Positions 33,919-44,353 are shown, numbered from the stretch's first letter. The stretch is 64,000 nt of DNA from Leptospiraceae bacterium (GCA_022402465.1 JAKRSH010000024.1:62001-126000); one strand, 5' to 3'. Numbers and translations: made by a program. Notes: generated from the sequence alone by a model not told the origin.

Positions 33919-35388
33919 TTATAATTTGCTTACCCAAATATATTCACCTTTAGAGAAAAGTTCTTCACAATAGCCAAAAGATTTGCAATAGTAATTAATA
34001 TTATTTTTATGAATGAGAAGATTCTTAAAATTGGTTTTTTCCATGATTACTTTTTGCTCTATAGCTGATCTACTATTCATATCAAAATATTTCAATATAC
34101 CTTTAAAATTTGGTCCTAAATATACATATCCTGCTCCCCATGCAAATGTATCTTGAATAGTAACTAAAGAATTTCCATTTACTCCATTTTGAGTTGCTTG
34201 CAGAAATAATTGAAGGTTATCGTCTAAAAAATTCCATTGTATTTTCTTCTTTAAAACAACTGAATATTGAAAGCAATTCATCATTAAGAATACAATTATA
34301 AAGAGATATCTGATTTTATTATAACGCTCTTCCATTAAATTATAAATATTCCAAATACCTGATGCTATATAGAATAATATAACAGGAAATGTGAAATATA
34401 TAAATCTTAATTCTTTATGTGCTATTAAAGAGTGAATTAAAATAAAGGAAGCTAATCCTAAAATAATGGGATAATGCTTTCGAAAATTATAGTAAATTCC
34501 TGGTATCAGTAAAACTAAAAGAATGTTCAGATACCTATAATAAGATTTAAAGTAAAAGGAAAATGGACTCGTTCCCCAATTGTCACCGACTCCATCTAAA
34601 ATAGTTACTTTGAAATATTTTATTGATGATATAAATGGAATTCCAAAATAGATAAGATCTGAAAGTAAATAAACAATAAATCCTAAGACTAAACCTAATA
34701 TTAAATTTTTAATTGACGCATATAGCTTATTATACCATAGGTAATGAACAAGAAATAAGGCGTAAATAGCAAAAAACAAAGCCATTTGAAAGCGAATACC
34801 GTAAGTAAAACCTATTAAAAAAGAATAGAAAAGTATATTTTGATTTTTATTTTCTATCCTTGATTGGATCATAAAGATAGCTATTATAGTTAAGGATGAT
34901 GAAATACTTTCTGCTAATGTTCTAAAACCAAAATAATAGTTCAATGGAAATAAAATTACAACCATTATGAGAAATAGATATTTTATTGTAGGTTTACTGT
35001 TTTTGTTTACATTATCATGAAATAAGAAATAATAAGATATTGATAGAAGACTTCCTAAGAAGAATAGAGATAGAAAGAATCGAGTCGATATATACAGAAT
35101 CCTAGGATCAAAAGTGAAGATGTAAACTAACCTAAGCCAAAGAGAGAGCAATTGAGGGTAAAGTGTACTTCTAGATTGTTCCCTATACTCCCAGGTAATA
35201 TCACCACGTCCTGTTACTATGTGATAAGCTAGTTCCATAGACTGGAAAATTTCATCAGGCCAGTTAAAACCTTGTGAATAAATTAAGGAAAGAATGATTG
35301 CAGGAAAAGAAAAAAATAAAATTAGGATTATCCAAAAAAATTTAATATTTAAGAAAGAATTTAATTGATTTTTTAGATTTTCTAACAT
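33919..35388 (-). CDS. GT22-like (Alg9/PIG-B type) mannosyltransferase
   Basis: 489 residues with around ten membrane helices. The first loop reads NWPDEIFQSMELAYHIVTG, then RGDITWEYREQSRSTLYP. This closely follows the HPDE-FQ-E...G-TWE-R-S-YP signature of eukaryotic GT22 mannosyltransferases (Alg9, Alg12, GPI-mannosyltransferases), with Asn-Trp in place of His and Asp45-Glu46 as the catalytic pair. Bacterial members use polyprenyl-phosphate mannose to extend lipid-linked glycans. Convergent with the GT39-like gene, 16 bases apart. Confidence 0.82.
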   Translation of the reverse strand: MLENLKNQLNSFLNIKFFWIILILFFSFPAIILSLIYSQGFNWPDEIFQSMELAYHIVTGRGDITWEYREQSRSTLYPQLLSLWLRLVYIFTFDPRILYISTRFFLSLFFLGSLLSISYYFLFHDNVNKNSKPTIKYLFLIMVVILFPLNYYFGFRTLAESISSSLTIIAIFMIQSRIENKNQNILFYSFLIGFTYGIRFQMALFFAIYALFLVHYLWYNKLYASIKNLILGLVLGFIVYLLSDLIYFGIPFISSIKYFKVTILDGVGDNWGTSPFSFYFKSYYRYLNILLVLLIPGIYYNFRKHYPIILGLASFILIHSLIAHKELRFIYFTFPVILFYIASGIWNIYNLMEERYNKIRYLFIIVFLMMNCFQYSVVLKKKIQWNFLDDNLQLFLQATQNGVNGNSLVTIQDTFAWGAGYVYLGPNFKGILKYFDMNSRSAIEQKVIMEKTNFKNLLIHKNNINYYCKSFGYCEELFSKGEYIWVSKL

Positions 35389-35638
35389 TACTTATCAATA
35401 ATTTTCCAAAGAATATAATTTACATTCGTTTTTTGATAAGAAGGAAGAAAAAATCGAAGATGAGGTTAAATTATTATCAAATTACATATTATTAATTATA
35501 TTAGAATCTGTGATTTTTTGAATGACATGATAAAGAAATAAAAATTTACTGAATATCAATCTAAATTGAGAGATTAATTCTGACCTTTTCAAAATCTTAA
35601 TTTAATAAAAATAACCCTTAGTCATAGCAAATTATCTT

Positions 35639-36349
35639 ATGAAAACATTAATTTTTACTGCCACGTACAATGAAATTGGAAATATTCAAAGGTTAATTAC
35701 TGAAATATTTAAGGTTGTCCCAACCTCTGATATTTTAGTTATAGATGATAATTCACCAGATGGTACTGGTCAATTACTAGATTCCTTATCAGATAAACTT
35801 AAAAACTTAAAAGTCATTCATAGATCTGGTAAATTGGGATTAGGCACTGCTCACATTGAAGCAATGAAATATGCTGTGGATAAGAATTATGACCTATTGA
35901 TAACTATGGATGCAGATTTTTCACATGATCCAAAATATCTAAATGAAATGATGAAACTTAGTGAATTAAATGATTTTGTTATAGGTTCTAGATATATAAA
36001 GGGAGGAGGATTGGGTTATGGCTTTATACGAACAGCTATCTCAATTATAGCAAATTTTCTTGCTAGACTTCTTTTATCTATAAAGTTAAAAGAATGTACT
36101 ACTTCATTTAGAGCTTTTAAAAAAGATTTATTGATAAAAATTTTAGAACAAAAAGTTAGTTCAACTGGATATTCTTTTTTCTTTGAAATTGTTTATATTG
36201 TCTCACGATTAACAAATAAATTGACTGAGTTTCCTATCTACTTTGCTGATAGAGTTGATGGAGTTTCTAAGATATCTAAACAAGAAATTATTCGAGGTGT
36301 GATAACTCTTGGTAAACTATTTTTACAAAGAATTAAATTAAAAAGGTAA
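35639..36349 (+). CDS. Polyprenol monophosphomannose synthase (DPM1-like GT2)
   Basis: A 236-residue enzyme close to the DPM1/Ppm1 type. It has FTATYNEIGNI, LVIDDNSPDGTG, the metal-binding MDADFSHDP, VIGSRYIKGGG and the conserved EC.TSFRAFKK segment. It would make a polyprenyl-phosphate hexose (mannose or glucose) for the GT-C enzymes around it. There is no C-terminal membrane domain. A 250-base AT-rich gap separates it from the divergent GT22-like gene, holding ttatcaa/ttgataa arms near 35395 and 35435. Confidence 0.88.
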   Translation: MKTLIFTATYNEIGNIQRLITEIFKVVPTSDILVIDDNSPDGTGQLLDSLSDKLKNLKVIHRSGKLGLGTAHIEAMKYAVDKNYDLLITMDADFSHDPKYLNEMMKLSELNDFVIGSRYIKGGGLGYGFIRTAISIIANFLARLLLSIKLKECTTSFRAFKKDLLIKILEQKVSSTGYSFFFEIVYIVSRLTNKLTEFPIYFADRVDGVSKISKQEIIRGVITLGKLFLQRIKLKR

Positions 36350-36370
36350 ACGATTTTCTTTGTATTCGAA

Positions 36371-37957
36371 CTATTTTTCTGAAAATTTCGCAACTACAAT
36401 TTTCACTCCATTCAAAGCTGTTGAATCTATTATTTGAATGTTTAAATTTTTCGGATCTACATTTGTTTTATAATTATTAATAAGAGATTCAGGAATATCA
36501 GACGATATATACATATTTTCTGGTGGCAAAAGAAATATAAATTTTTGTTTCCTATTATTAATTTTAGTAAGAAAATTGTTTATTTCATTTTCATTTGGTA
36601 TATGAAAATGGGAATTGTTTAAGAATGAGGGTCCAATAAAAATTGAAGTATATAAACTAGTATGTATAATAATATTTTCTTTCTCATTTAGAAGATTTTG
36701 AAGAAGTGAAAATTCTTTTGCACTATTCTTTAAGACTTTCATTCCTTCCTTTGTTGACAAGTGACTCCAATACATAGAAACAAGAATTATTAAAACGATA
36801 ATACCTTGGTATTTTTTATTTAACTTATGATAACTACTAGTGATAAGTATACTGAATCCAAAAAGTAGAAACAAGAATGGCGTCTCTAAGTATCTTAGCC
36901 CAAAATATCCAACACCTCCATAGAAATTTATAGAGAGAGGAATGAGAATGAGTGATGCATAGCCAGAAGTAATAAATATAAATTCTTTCTTTGATAATTT
37001 TCCTTTAATGATTAAGTATATTGATGTAGGCAGTAATAATAATAAAATAGGGTAGAATTTCATTATACCTACCATTATCTCATCACCAAATAGGTATGAT
37101 TTTAATAGTTGTAATTTAAATGAAATGCTAGGAGATACAATGCGATTTTCTAAAAGTGAAGAAATATATCTAAAACCTAATATATGATTCGATACTATGA
37201 AGTTATAAAGGAAGAATATGCTAATAGTAAGTAAAAAACCTATACCAAAGTTAAATGAAAACTGTATACGCTCTTTAATGGTATATTTAGAAAGAAAAAT
37301 TGATAAAGAAATAATAAAAGCAGGTATCAAAATTTCCATTCTAAAAAAAATAGAAATTCCAATTAGAATACCAAAAATAAAATATTGAGAATGACGAATG
37401 CTGTCTTTAGATGATAAATAAAAAATAGAAACTATTGTACATAGATGATATAGTGGATTCTCTGAAAAATCCATAGAGGTTAATATTGGAAAAGAATAGA
37501 AAAATAATAATGATAAGAGAGCATTTATGAAACTATTATTTGAAAAATTAGACAAGCCAAAATAAAAAAGGATAAAAGCGAGAATATAAAATAGTAAGGG
37601 CACATACATTAGTAATTTATAATTTTGGTTCCAATTGAATATTGAAGCTATAGCTGGGAAAAAAGGTGGATACTCAAAGACACATGAATAATTCTTTGAA
37701 TTAATGATAGTCCAGGGGTACCGTATTGGGTAATAAGAATAAGAGGGATCAAGTTCTTTGTTTGGATAAAAGCAATCAACACTTAAATTTTTATTATTAT
37801 AAACTTGAATTGCTTGATAAAACTTAATTTGGCCATCACTCGCAACAAAGATGTGGGTTTTATCAAGATTGTATCTAAAATTAATAATATAACCTGAAAA
37901 TAAAATAAGTATTATTAGAAAGGTTTTATGTTCTAAGATTTTTCTATATTTAATCAT
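36371..37957 (-). CDS. GT-C membrane glycosyltransferase-like protein (fourth)
   Basis: 528 residues, ten or more membrane helices and a soluble C-terminal end of about 110 residues. The first loop has VASDGQIKFYQAIQ (Asp41), similar in position to the catalytic Asp of GT-C enzymes. Its layout resembles the protein at 29740-31212, including the RMEILIPAF/RLEFIFPIF segment, and the two are probably distant paralogues. It is convergent with the DPM1-like gene and follows the ligase-like gene by 30 bases. Confidence 0.65.
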   Translation of the reverse strand: MIKYRKILEHKTFLIILILFSGYIINFRYNLDKTHIFVASDGQIKFYQAIQVYNNKNLSVDCFYPNKELDPSYSYYPIRYPWTIINSKNYSCVFEYPPFFPAIASIFNWNQNYKLLMYVPLLFYILAFILFYFGLSNFSNNSFINALLSLLFFYSFPILTSMDFSENPLYHLCTIVSIFYLSSKDSIRHSQYFIFGILIGISIFFRMEILIPAFIISLSIFLSKYTIKERIQFSFNFGIGFLLTISIFFLYNFIVSNHILGFRYISSLLENRIVSPSISFKLQLLKSYLFGDEIMVGIMKFYPILLLLLPTSIYLIIKGKLSKKEFIFITSGYASLILIPLSINFYGGVGYFGLRYLETPFLFLLFGFSILITSSYHKLNKKYQGIIVLIILVSMYWSHLSTKEGMKVLKNSAKEFSLLQNLLNEKENIIIHTSLYTSIFIGPSFLNNSHFHIPNENEINNFLTKINNRKQKFIFLLPPENMYISSDIPESLINNYKTNVDPKNLNIQIIDSTALNGVKIVVAKFSEK

Positions 37958-37987
37958 GTTTTTATTTGGATAAAATTATTTTATAAA

Positions 37988-39988
37988 CTAGTTATTATTT
38001 TCTTTACTTATTGTAAAAAATGGATCTTGGATTTTGGCTATGGTGTATAAAAATTCTGTTATGTTAGCGAACTGATCTGGTTCTAAGTATTGAATAGCTT
38101 CTGCTAAATAAAATATACAAAGAGGCTCTTCGGGTTTTAAAAGGATACATTTTTTTAAATCAGAGGTTGCTTGGCTAATAAATGAAACATCCCCGTTCGA
38201 TTTAAATTTATGCAAATTATAAAAATATCTCATTTTGTAAAAATTCTTTTCTGGTAAAATTTTAAATATTATATCTGTTTTAGGTTGGGACCATTTAGCC
38301 GTAAAGTTACCTGGTTCTTTCTCAATTAAATACATTAGATTATCTGGCGAATAAATATTTTTTAAATCTTTTTTATGAATTTTCATTAAATTGATCTGAG
38401 TAATTGAAAATAAAATCAAAATGGTTGAAATGAAAATCACCGAAAAATTGATATATTTTAAAAATCCTTCATTCTTATTATCGGTTTTTGGTTTAAGTAA
38501 GGCTATAATTCCAACAACTGGATATAATATTTGGTGTTCAAGTAGGCTTACGTCAGTTAATTCATGAATAAGGATTCCAATTAATGTAGCTGTATATAAA
38601 AGATTATAAAGAGAAATTTCTTTTTTGAATAAAAATTTATATATAGGAAAAGTTAAATAAATTAAAAATGATAAGAGAGCAAAAATTCCTAAAAATCCAA
38701 AAGAACTGAAAGTTTGAATAATTAAATTGTGAGCGATTGGATTTGATCTGAAAGTTTTTAAGTATTCTATTAAATCATAAAAGCTTGCTTGAGAAAGATT
38801 TTTAGGAATAGAGTAAATCATTCGCCATTCAGGTTCCATACCTAATCCAAAATATGGTGAGAACTGTAAAACGGATTTCAAATGAAATTCCCAGATTGAT
38901 AATCTTGCATGAAAAGTATTCAATTCAAATGATTTTTGAATAAAAACAAACAAACTAATTCCTAAAAGGACAATAATCAAAATAAGAATTATTTTATTTT
39001 TGTAAAATAAGTGTATATTTTTTTTGAATGCCAAGACATAAATTATGAAAAAAACTATAATACTTGCAATTATAGAAGTCCTTGAATAAGAAAAATACAA
39101 TAGCATTAATGAAATAGCAAATAATAAGAAGCCTAGAGTGCTCTGAACTCTGTTGCTTTTATTGTATAAGATCAAAGAAGCCGATATAAAAAATCCCAAA
39201 CTACCTAAAGATCCGATTGAACTAACAGGAATTCCTATTATTGTTCCTCTGGGTTGAAGTGTATGATGAACAAATAGTAAATCTCTAATAATGTTAAAAT
39301 TTAAAACTAATCCTTGAACTATAAAGATGGTAACTAACAAATATAAAAACTTTGAAATGCTTATTTCAGGTATATTTCTAATTACCAAAATTATTGGAAT
39401 CAAAGTTATCAATAAGCCATAAGCTCGAAACTCTTGTATTGATGCTGGTTTAGTTGTAAAAACTGTTGCTACTATCAAGAAAAGAAATACAAAAATTTTC
39501 CAATCAGAAATATTTATTTTTGAATCATTATGAACAAAATTCTCTAATCCTAATGAAATCAATAGATAAGGAAATAAATAAATTGCTAAATAATCATTAT
39601 ACATAAAAAAAATTGAATGAATCAAAATCAAATATGTAGCTGGAATTAAATAACTTCTCTTTGAATATTTAAGAAAGAAGAATATATATCCTAATAGTAG
39701 GATATAATGTAAAAATCTTAAAAAGTTTCTATTAATAATATCATTCGTTGGGAAATTAATAATCGCTGAGTATGATAAATAAATTATAATTAAACCGCCC
39801 AATAAAAAGTAAGCGAAGTCAAGTATATTCCTTCTTGATGATTTCTGAAAAAAATAACTTAGGAATATAAAAATTACAACAAAAGATATGAAATTGTTTC
39901 TTGTTGTAACTAAACTTGTATCAAGATAGAGATTAAAGAATAAGAAGAGAGTATAAAGAATTGTAGATAGAATTAAAATGATTTTCAC
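37988..39988 (-). CDS. O-antigen ligase/PglL-like membrane protein
   Basis: 666 residues. Twelve or so membrane helices fill residues 1-520. A large periplasmic loop (about 360-420) carries the O-antigen-ligase-type pattern GLGMEPEWR and NPIAHNLIIQTFSSFGFLG, with an H-N pair at the usual place. A soluble C-terminal domain (about 530-666) with TPR-like helices follows, as seen in some PglL-type oligosaccharyltransferases. The family moves a lipid-linked glycan to lipid A core or to protein. Which of these applies here is unknown; the C-terminal domain and the company of GT-C enzymes make protein O-glycosylation plausible. Confidence 0.75.
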   Translation of the reverse strand: MKIILILSTILYTLFLFFNLYLDTSLVTTRNNFISFVVIFIFLSYFFQKSSRRNILDFAYFLLGGLIIIYLSYSAIINFPTNDIINRNFLRFLHYILLLGYIFFFLKYSKRSYLIPATYLILIHSIFFMYNDYLAIYLFPYLLISLGLENFVHNDSKINISDWKIFVFLFLIVATVFTTKPASIQEFRAYGLLITLIPIILVIRNIPEISISKFLYLLVTIFIVQGLVLNFNIIRDLLFVHHTLQPRGTIIGIPVSSIGSLGSLGFFISASLILYNKSNRVQSTLGFLLFAISLMLLYFSYSRTSIIASIIVFFIIYVLAFKKNIHLFYKNKIILILIIVLLGISLFVFIQKSFELNTFHARLSIWEFHLKSVLQFSPYFGLGMEPEWRMIYSIPKNLSQASFYDLIEYLKTFRSNPIAHNLIIQTFSSFGFLGIFALLSFLIYLTFPIYKFLFKKEISLYNLLYTATLIGILIHELTDVSLLEHQILYPVVGIIALLKPKTDNKNEGFLKYINFSVIFISTILILFSITQINLMKIHKKDLKNIYSPDNLMYLIEKEPGNFTAKWSQPKTDIIFKILPEKNFYKMRYFYNLHKFKSNGDVSFISQATSDLKKCILLKPEEPLCIFYLAEAIQYLEPDQFANITEFLYTIAKIQDPFFTISKENNN

Positions 39989-40297
39989 TAAGAAATTGCC
40001 TTGGAATAAAAGCGCATAGATTGTTGTCTATTGTCCTTATACAAATCAATTCGTCAAATTGTTTTTACTTAGTTCTTATCCTAGCAAACGGATCAGTTGA
40101 GACAAAATCCTATTTAAAATAGGGAATTTTATTCGAAATGATTAAAAAAAAAGCTTTATGTTCAAAATATAAACAAAGTGAATAAGGCTAGATCCTCTAT
40201 AAAACTAAGTTTGTTTATTTTATTAGCTGATTGATTACATAATACCAAGTTTTCATGCTTCTAGCATAGATATTGCACTAAATCCACAGTTACTTTG
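39989..40297. other. 309-base AT-rich gap between the ligase-like and EAL genes
   Basis: This divergent intergenic region should hold the promoters of both flanking genes. One perfect small dyad, cctattt-a-aaatagg, occupies 40109-40123. A run of nine A lies near 40145. No open frame with a start and a ribosome-binding site, no tRNA and no repeat were found. Confidence 0.5.
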
Positions 40298-41569
40298 ATG
40301 CAAATGATGGAAAAACCACAAAATTGGATAGATTGGAGGAATTATATTGAGACAGGCAATTTATTTCCTGCCTTTCAGCCTGTTGTCTCCATAGAATCAG
40401 GTTTGGTGTATGGTTACGAAGTTTTAGGACGAATTGAACACACAAGAAACATTGCTGGAATGGAAAAAAAAGTAGAAAGTAGTCTTGGAAATTTTTTCTT
40501 AACCTATCCAAATAAATCTTATAGTTCAGAAAGTTTTTTGCGCTTAAAGAAAAGTGTTGATGAAGAGATCCGAAGGCTGGCAATCGAAAAATTTGCCAGA
40601 GAGGCTGAGCCCCAAGCTAGTCTCTTTCTTAACATATCCCCATCTAGTATTTTTAGTTACATGGAAATTATCAATAAAGATCTACCTTTAACTATTCAAC
40701 TAACAAGAAAGCATGGAATCAATCCTGAAAGAATAATAGTTGAAATTACAGAAGAAAGGATAGATGGAAATATTGAAGTATTAAAGCCAATAATTGACAT
40801 TTATCGATCAGAAGGTTTTCGTATTGCAGTAGATGATGTAGGTTCAGAATCCTCAAACTTAGATAGAATAGGCTTATTTCATCCTGATATTATTAAAGTA
40901 GATCTGCAAATGATACGGAGGTCCGTATTTTCTAGAAACTTTAAAGAAATATTATTTACCCTATCAAAGTTAGGTGAAAGTTTAGGATCTTCCTTGCTCT
41001 TTGAAGGTATAGAAAAAGAAGATGAGCTTTACAATGCTTTAAATTACGGTTCAAGATTCCTCCAAGGCTATTATTTTTCTGAAGCTAAAAGAGAATTTAT
41101 AGATCCGACTAATTTTAAACAAGACTTGAATCTAAGTCTAGATAAATACTATCGAAAAAAGACAATTGAGATTCAAAAACTAAATGCATGGGAAAGTAAA
41201 ATTCAAAAAAGTCTTTCAACTTTAGATTTAAATTTTATTTCACTAGAGAGTCAAAATTCAATTAAGGACTTTCTTTCAAATGCGAATATATCCTTCTTTA
41301 GATTGTATATTACTGATTCAAAAGGTATTCAGGTTTCACCAAATTATGTAAAGACCGATGATATTGTTAGCGAAATATCAGAATACAAAGGCAAGAATTG
41401 GTCTTGGAGACCGTACTTCTTTGAACACAAATACAAATCATCGCAGAACTATATTGATTGGGTTATTAGTTCAGTTTATCACGATATTTCTGAAAATACT
41501 TTTCTAAAAACATTTTCTAAGAATCTTGATGGAGGATGTATACTGTTTATTGATGTTATTTTTGATTAA
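40298..41569 (+). CDS. EAL-domain c-di-GMP phosphodiesterase with C-terminal sensor domain
   Basis: 423 residues from the ATG at 40298 (a TTG three bases earlier is less likely). The EAL domain covers about 20-275. The catalytic signature reads EVLGR (Glu41), with LNISPSS, VEITEER, VDDVGSESS (Asp179-Asp180), IKVD and LLFEGIE/QGYYFSEA. All metal and substrate residues of active enzymes appear present, although DDFGTG is DDVGSE here. The C-terminal 140 residues resemble the EAL-associated YkuI_C/PAS-like domain (FFRLYITDSKGIQVSPNY), a probable ligand sensor. There is no GGDEF domain. It would degrade c-di-GMP to pGpG. A PilZ-like protein gene is convergent 14 bases away. Confidence 0.85.
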   Translation: MQMMEKPQNWIDWRNYIETGNLFPAFQPVVSIESGLVYGYEVLGRIEHTRNIAGMEKKVESSLGNFFLTYPNKSYSSESFLRLKKSVDEEIRRLAIEKFAREAEPQASLFLNISPSSIFSYMEIINKDLPLTIQLTRKHGINPERIIVEITEERIDGNIEVLKPIIDIYRSEGFRIAVDDVGSESSNLDRIGLFHPDIIKVDLQMIRRSVFSRNFKEILFTLSKLGESLGSSLLFEGIEKEDELYNALNYGSRFLQGYYFSEAKREFIDPTNFKQDLNLSLDKYYRKKTIEIQKLNAWESKIQKSLSTLDLNFISLESQNSIKDFLSNANISFFRLYITDSKGIQVSPNYVKTDDIVSEISEYKGKNWSWRPYFFEHKYKSSQNYIDWVISSVYHDISENTFLKTFSKNLDGGCILFIDVIFD

Positions 41570-41583
41570 AGAAATTAAAAATA

Positions 41584-42732
41584 TCACATATTTTTCTTTA
41601 ATAATTCTATATTTTCAAGAAATCTTTTCTTTTCACCTGGTCTTGATGAATTACCAGCTAGATGCACTCCAAGAATTAAGGATCCATCTAAATCTTTAGT
41701 TACAGAGCGTATAGTTCCATACACAGACATGGGAGACTGCATTTTAAAGAAAATATCAAAATTAAAGCCTGTTAAGCGAGGAAGATTTGAATTCAAATCT
41801 GGATTATTGATTTTAACCTTTAGTCCTCCTGTGGAAATATCTTGAACAGGGAAGCGGTCTGTGATTGTTATTGTATTTGAATTTCGAATACGATCAACCA
41901 TTTCAAAAGTTAAAGTTTTAATTTCCATAGCCTTCATTAAATCAAAATTTTCAGTTTTTGATTGCATATGGATGTATCCAATAGGTATTGCTCTTTCTTC
42001 GAGATCTATGTAAATCACAGGAACGATTAATTCAGAAATTATCTTATGATCTTTGAAATCTCTCATAGCTGCAGGAATATCTGAATCAACATCTTCTGCA
42101 AAATTTATAAAATCTGGAGTAGGGGTAGAGTTATAAGAATGCAAATCTTGAGTATTTTCGATCAATAGAATTTTTTGAGTCTTCTTAACAATTTGAAATT
42201 TTTCAGGATCATCCGATTTAAAAATTGAAATCTTAATAAAATCACAGGTATTTTTTAATTTAATTTCATAATCTGAAAAATTAACTTTCACTGAGGTAGG
42301 GATGATGAACATATTCGCTTCAATGGTCGCCTTAGAAGTTAAGATGTTCGTTATCCAAACATGACCTGGAGGTACGGGTAATCTTGGTGTTTCTCTATCT
42401 TTATTTGCAATACCTATGCGTTCAACAGATAGAATGTATTCATTGTTACCCTTAGCCTGTAATACCTTGCATTCTAATTGTATATATCTTGCTAAAAGCT
42501 TAAAAAAAGTGATTTTTTCATTTACCTGAAGATCACTCAGGGGATCGGCAGAGATTAATATTTTATTCCCATCAGGACTAACTTTTTTAATAACTATTTT
42601 TCCTTTTTCTGGAAAATCCTTAAATTTAAGATCCTGTCCGGCTAGAAATTTAGTAAGCACATGCAACTTTTTTTCCGGTTCGGAGAAAAGATCCATATTG
42701 CGTTTTTGTCTTTCAACTGTGTCTTGTGCCAT
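41584..42732 (-). CDS. PilZ-like domain protein
   Basis: A 382-residue soluble protein. A YcgR-N-like beta domain (about 40-125) ends in an RETPR stretch. The C-terminal part has VQDISTGGLKVKINN, the D-x-S-x-x-G half of the PilZ signature, followed by the LILGVHLAG strand typical of PilZ barrels. The Arg half (RxxxR) expected just before D-x-S is not clean (ITDRFPV), so c-di-GMP binding is uncertain. It faces an EAL phosphodiesterase gene, which supports a link to c-di-GMP signalling. Confidence 0.65.
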   Translation of the reverse strand: MAQDTVERQKRNMDLFSEPEKKLHVLTKFLAGQDLKFKDFPEKGKIVIKKVSPDGNKILISADPLSDLQVNEKITFFKLLARYIQLECKVLQAKGNNEYILSVERIGIANKDRETPRLPVPPGHVWITNILTSKATIEANMFIIPTSVKVNFSDYEIKLKNTCDFIKISIFKSDDPEKFQIVKKTQKILLIENTQDLHSYNSTPTPDFINFAEDVDSDIPAAMRDFKDHKIISELIVPVIYIDLEERAIPIGYIHMQSKTENFDLMKAMEIKTLTFEMVDRIRNSNTITITDRFPVQDISTGGLKVKINNPDLNSNLPRLTGFNFDIFFKMQSPMSVYGTIRSVTKDLDGSLILGVHLAGNSSRPGEKKRFLENIELLKKNM

Positions 42733-42823
42733 TTTCTACTAAGGATATTATCGGCTTAAGAATACTGGAAATTCTCTTGCTTTCTTGTTTTTAATTTAGA
42801 CTGTAGTAGGTATAAGGATAATT

Positions 42824-44353
42824 ATGTCAAATTCTAGCGGAAATAACTTAGAAATCATAGATGGACTCTCCGGAGCAGAGCTTTTTTCTCGCCAAAATGT
42901 TGGATTAACATACAGAGATTTTTTGGTACTTCCTGGATATATAGATTTTAACCCCTCTGATGTTGATCTTGAAACGAAACTGACTCGAAAAATCAGTATC
43001 AAAAGACCACTCATCAGTTCACCCATGGATACGGTCACTGAACACCAAATGGCCATTGCTCAAGCTCTAATGGGTTGCATAGGAATCATTCACTACAATA
43101 ATACTTTGGATGAACAAGTTGCTGAAGTGAAAAAAGTGAAAAGATACGAGAATGGATTTATTACAGAACCAATCGTACTCGGACCCAATCATACCATTTC
43201 TGATTTAGATAGGATCAAGGAAATCCAAGGATTCAGTGGAATTCCGATTACAGAAGACGGAACTCCGAATTCTAAATTAATTGGAATAGTTACAAACAGG
43301 GACGTTGATTTTGAAAAAGATCGAACACTTCCTTTGGGCAAACTTATGACGACTGAACTCATAACAGCGAACGAAGGTATCTCTCTTCTTGAAGCAAATG
43401 ACATTCTCAAGAAAAGTAAAAAAGGAAAATTACCTATCATTAATAAACAGGGACGATTGGTTTCATTGGTCTCTAGAAGTGACATCAAGAAGAACAGAGA
43501 TTACCCTTATGCATCTAAAGATGCAGACAAAAGACTATTAGTTGGTGCTGCTGTATCTACCCTTCCTGAGTCTCGTGAGCGAGTTGCTGAACTTGTAAAG
43601 GTAGGAGTTGATGTAATAATCATAGATTCTGCACAAGGCGACTCTATTTACCAAATTGATATGATCAAATACATCAAGCAGACTCATAAAGATTTGCAAA
43701 TTATTGGTGGAAATATTGTGAACCGAGCCCAAGCAAAAAGTTTAATTGATGCAGGTGTTGATGGTTTAAGAATAGGAATGGGTCCTGGCTCCATTTGTAT
43801 TACTCAGGATACTATGGCAGTGGGTAGGGCCCAAGCCACAGCAGTTTACAACACAGCAGCTTATGCATCTCAATTTGGGATTCCGGTAATTGCAGATGGA
43901 GGAATATCAAGTATAGGTGACATGGCAAATGCCTTGGCTATAGGAGCTTCTACTTGCATGATGGGATTTATGTTTGCAGGAACCAAAGAAGCGCCTGGAG
44001 ATTACTTTTATGAGAATGGTATCCGTTTAAAAAAATACCGTGGTATGGCAAGTATGGAAGCAATGAAGACAGGTGGGGCTAAGAGATATTTTTCAGAGGA
44101 TCAGAAAATCAAAGTGGCTCAAGGTGTTTCTGGTACTGTTGTGGATAAGGGTTCTGTCTTAAATTTTATTCCCTATTTGATTCAAGGTCTTAAACAATCC
44201 TTTCAAGATATGGGAGTGCGTTCTGTTCAAGATTTGCATAGTAAACTCGCAAGCAGTAATCTTAGGTTTGAAAGAAGATCTGAACAAGCCCAAGCCCAAG
44301 GTTCTGTTCATGGATTGTATTCTTATACAGCTCCCACTATGAGGGTAGAGTAA
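42824..44353 (+). CDS. guaB: Inosine-5'-monophosphate dehydrogenase
   Basis: A 509-residue enzyme that oxidises IMP to XMP with NAD, the committed step to GTP. The TIM barrel starts with [15 protein letters not shown]. Two CBS domains are inserted at about 110-230. The catalytic Cys325 lies in [10 protein letters not shown], and the flap carries [12 protein letters not shown]. The late [15 protein letters not shown] segment binds the monovalent cation. RBS aagga precedes the ATG. It is followed after 11 bases by a LolA-like gene. Confidence 0.96.
   Translation: MSNSSGNNLEIIDGLSGAELFSRQNVGLTYRDFLVLPGYIDFNPSDVDLETKLTRKISIKRPLISSPMDTVTEHQMAIAQALMGCIGIIHYNNTLDEQVAEVKKVKRYENGFITEPIVLGPNHTISDLDRIKEIQGFSGIPITEDGTPNSKLIGIVTNRDVDFEKDRTLPLGKLMTTELITANEGISLLEANDILKKSKKGKLPIINKQGRLVSLVSRSDIKKNRDYPYASKDADKRLLVGAAVSTLPESRERVAELVKVGVDVIIIDSAQGDSIYQIDMIKYIKQTHKDLQIIGGNIVNRAQAKSLIDAGVDGLRIGMGPGSICITQDTMAVGRAQATAVYNTAAYASQFGIPVIADGGISSIGDMANALAIGASTCMMGFMFAGTKEAPGDYFYENGIRLKKYRGMASMEAMKTGGAKRYFSEDQKIKVAQGVSGTVVDKGSVLNFIPYLIQGLKQSFQDMGVRSVQDLHSKLASSNLRFERRSEQAQAQGSVHGLYSYTAPTMRVE

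Noticed and set aside
40109-40123. cctatttaaaatagg dyad as a terminator for the glycosylation island
   Set aside because: The stem can form only about five pairs, and the flanking genes are transcribed away from it, so no transcript should end there.
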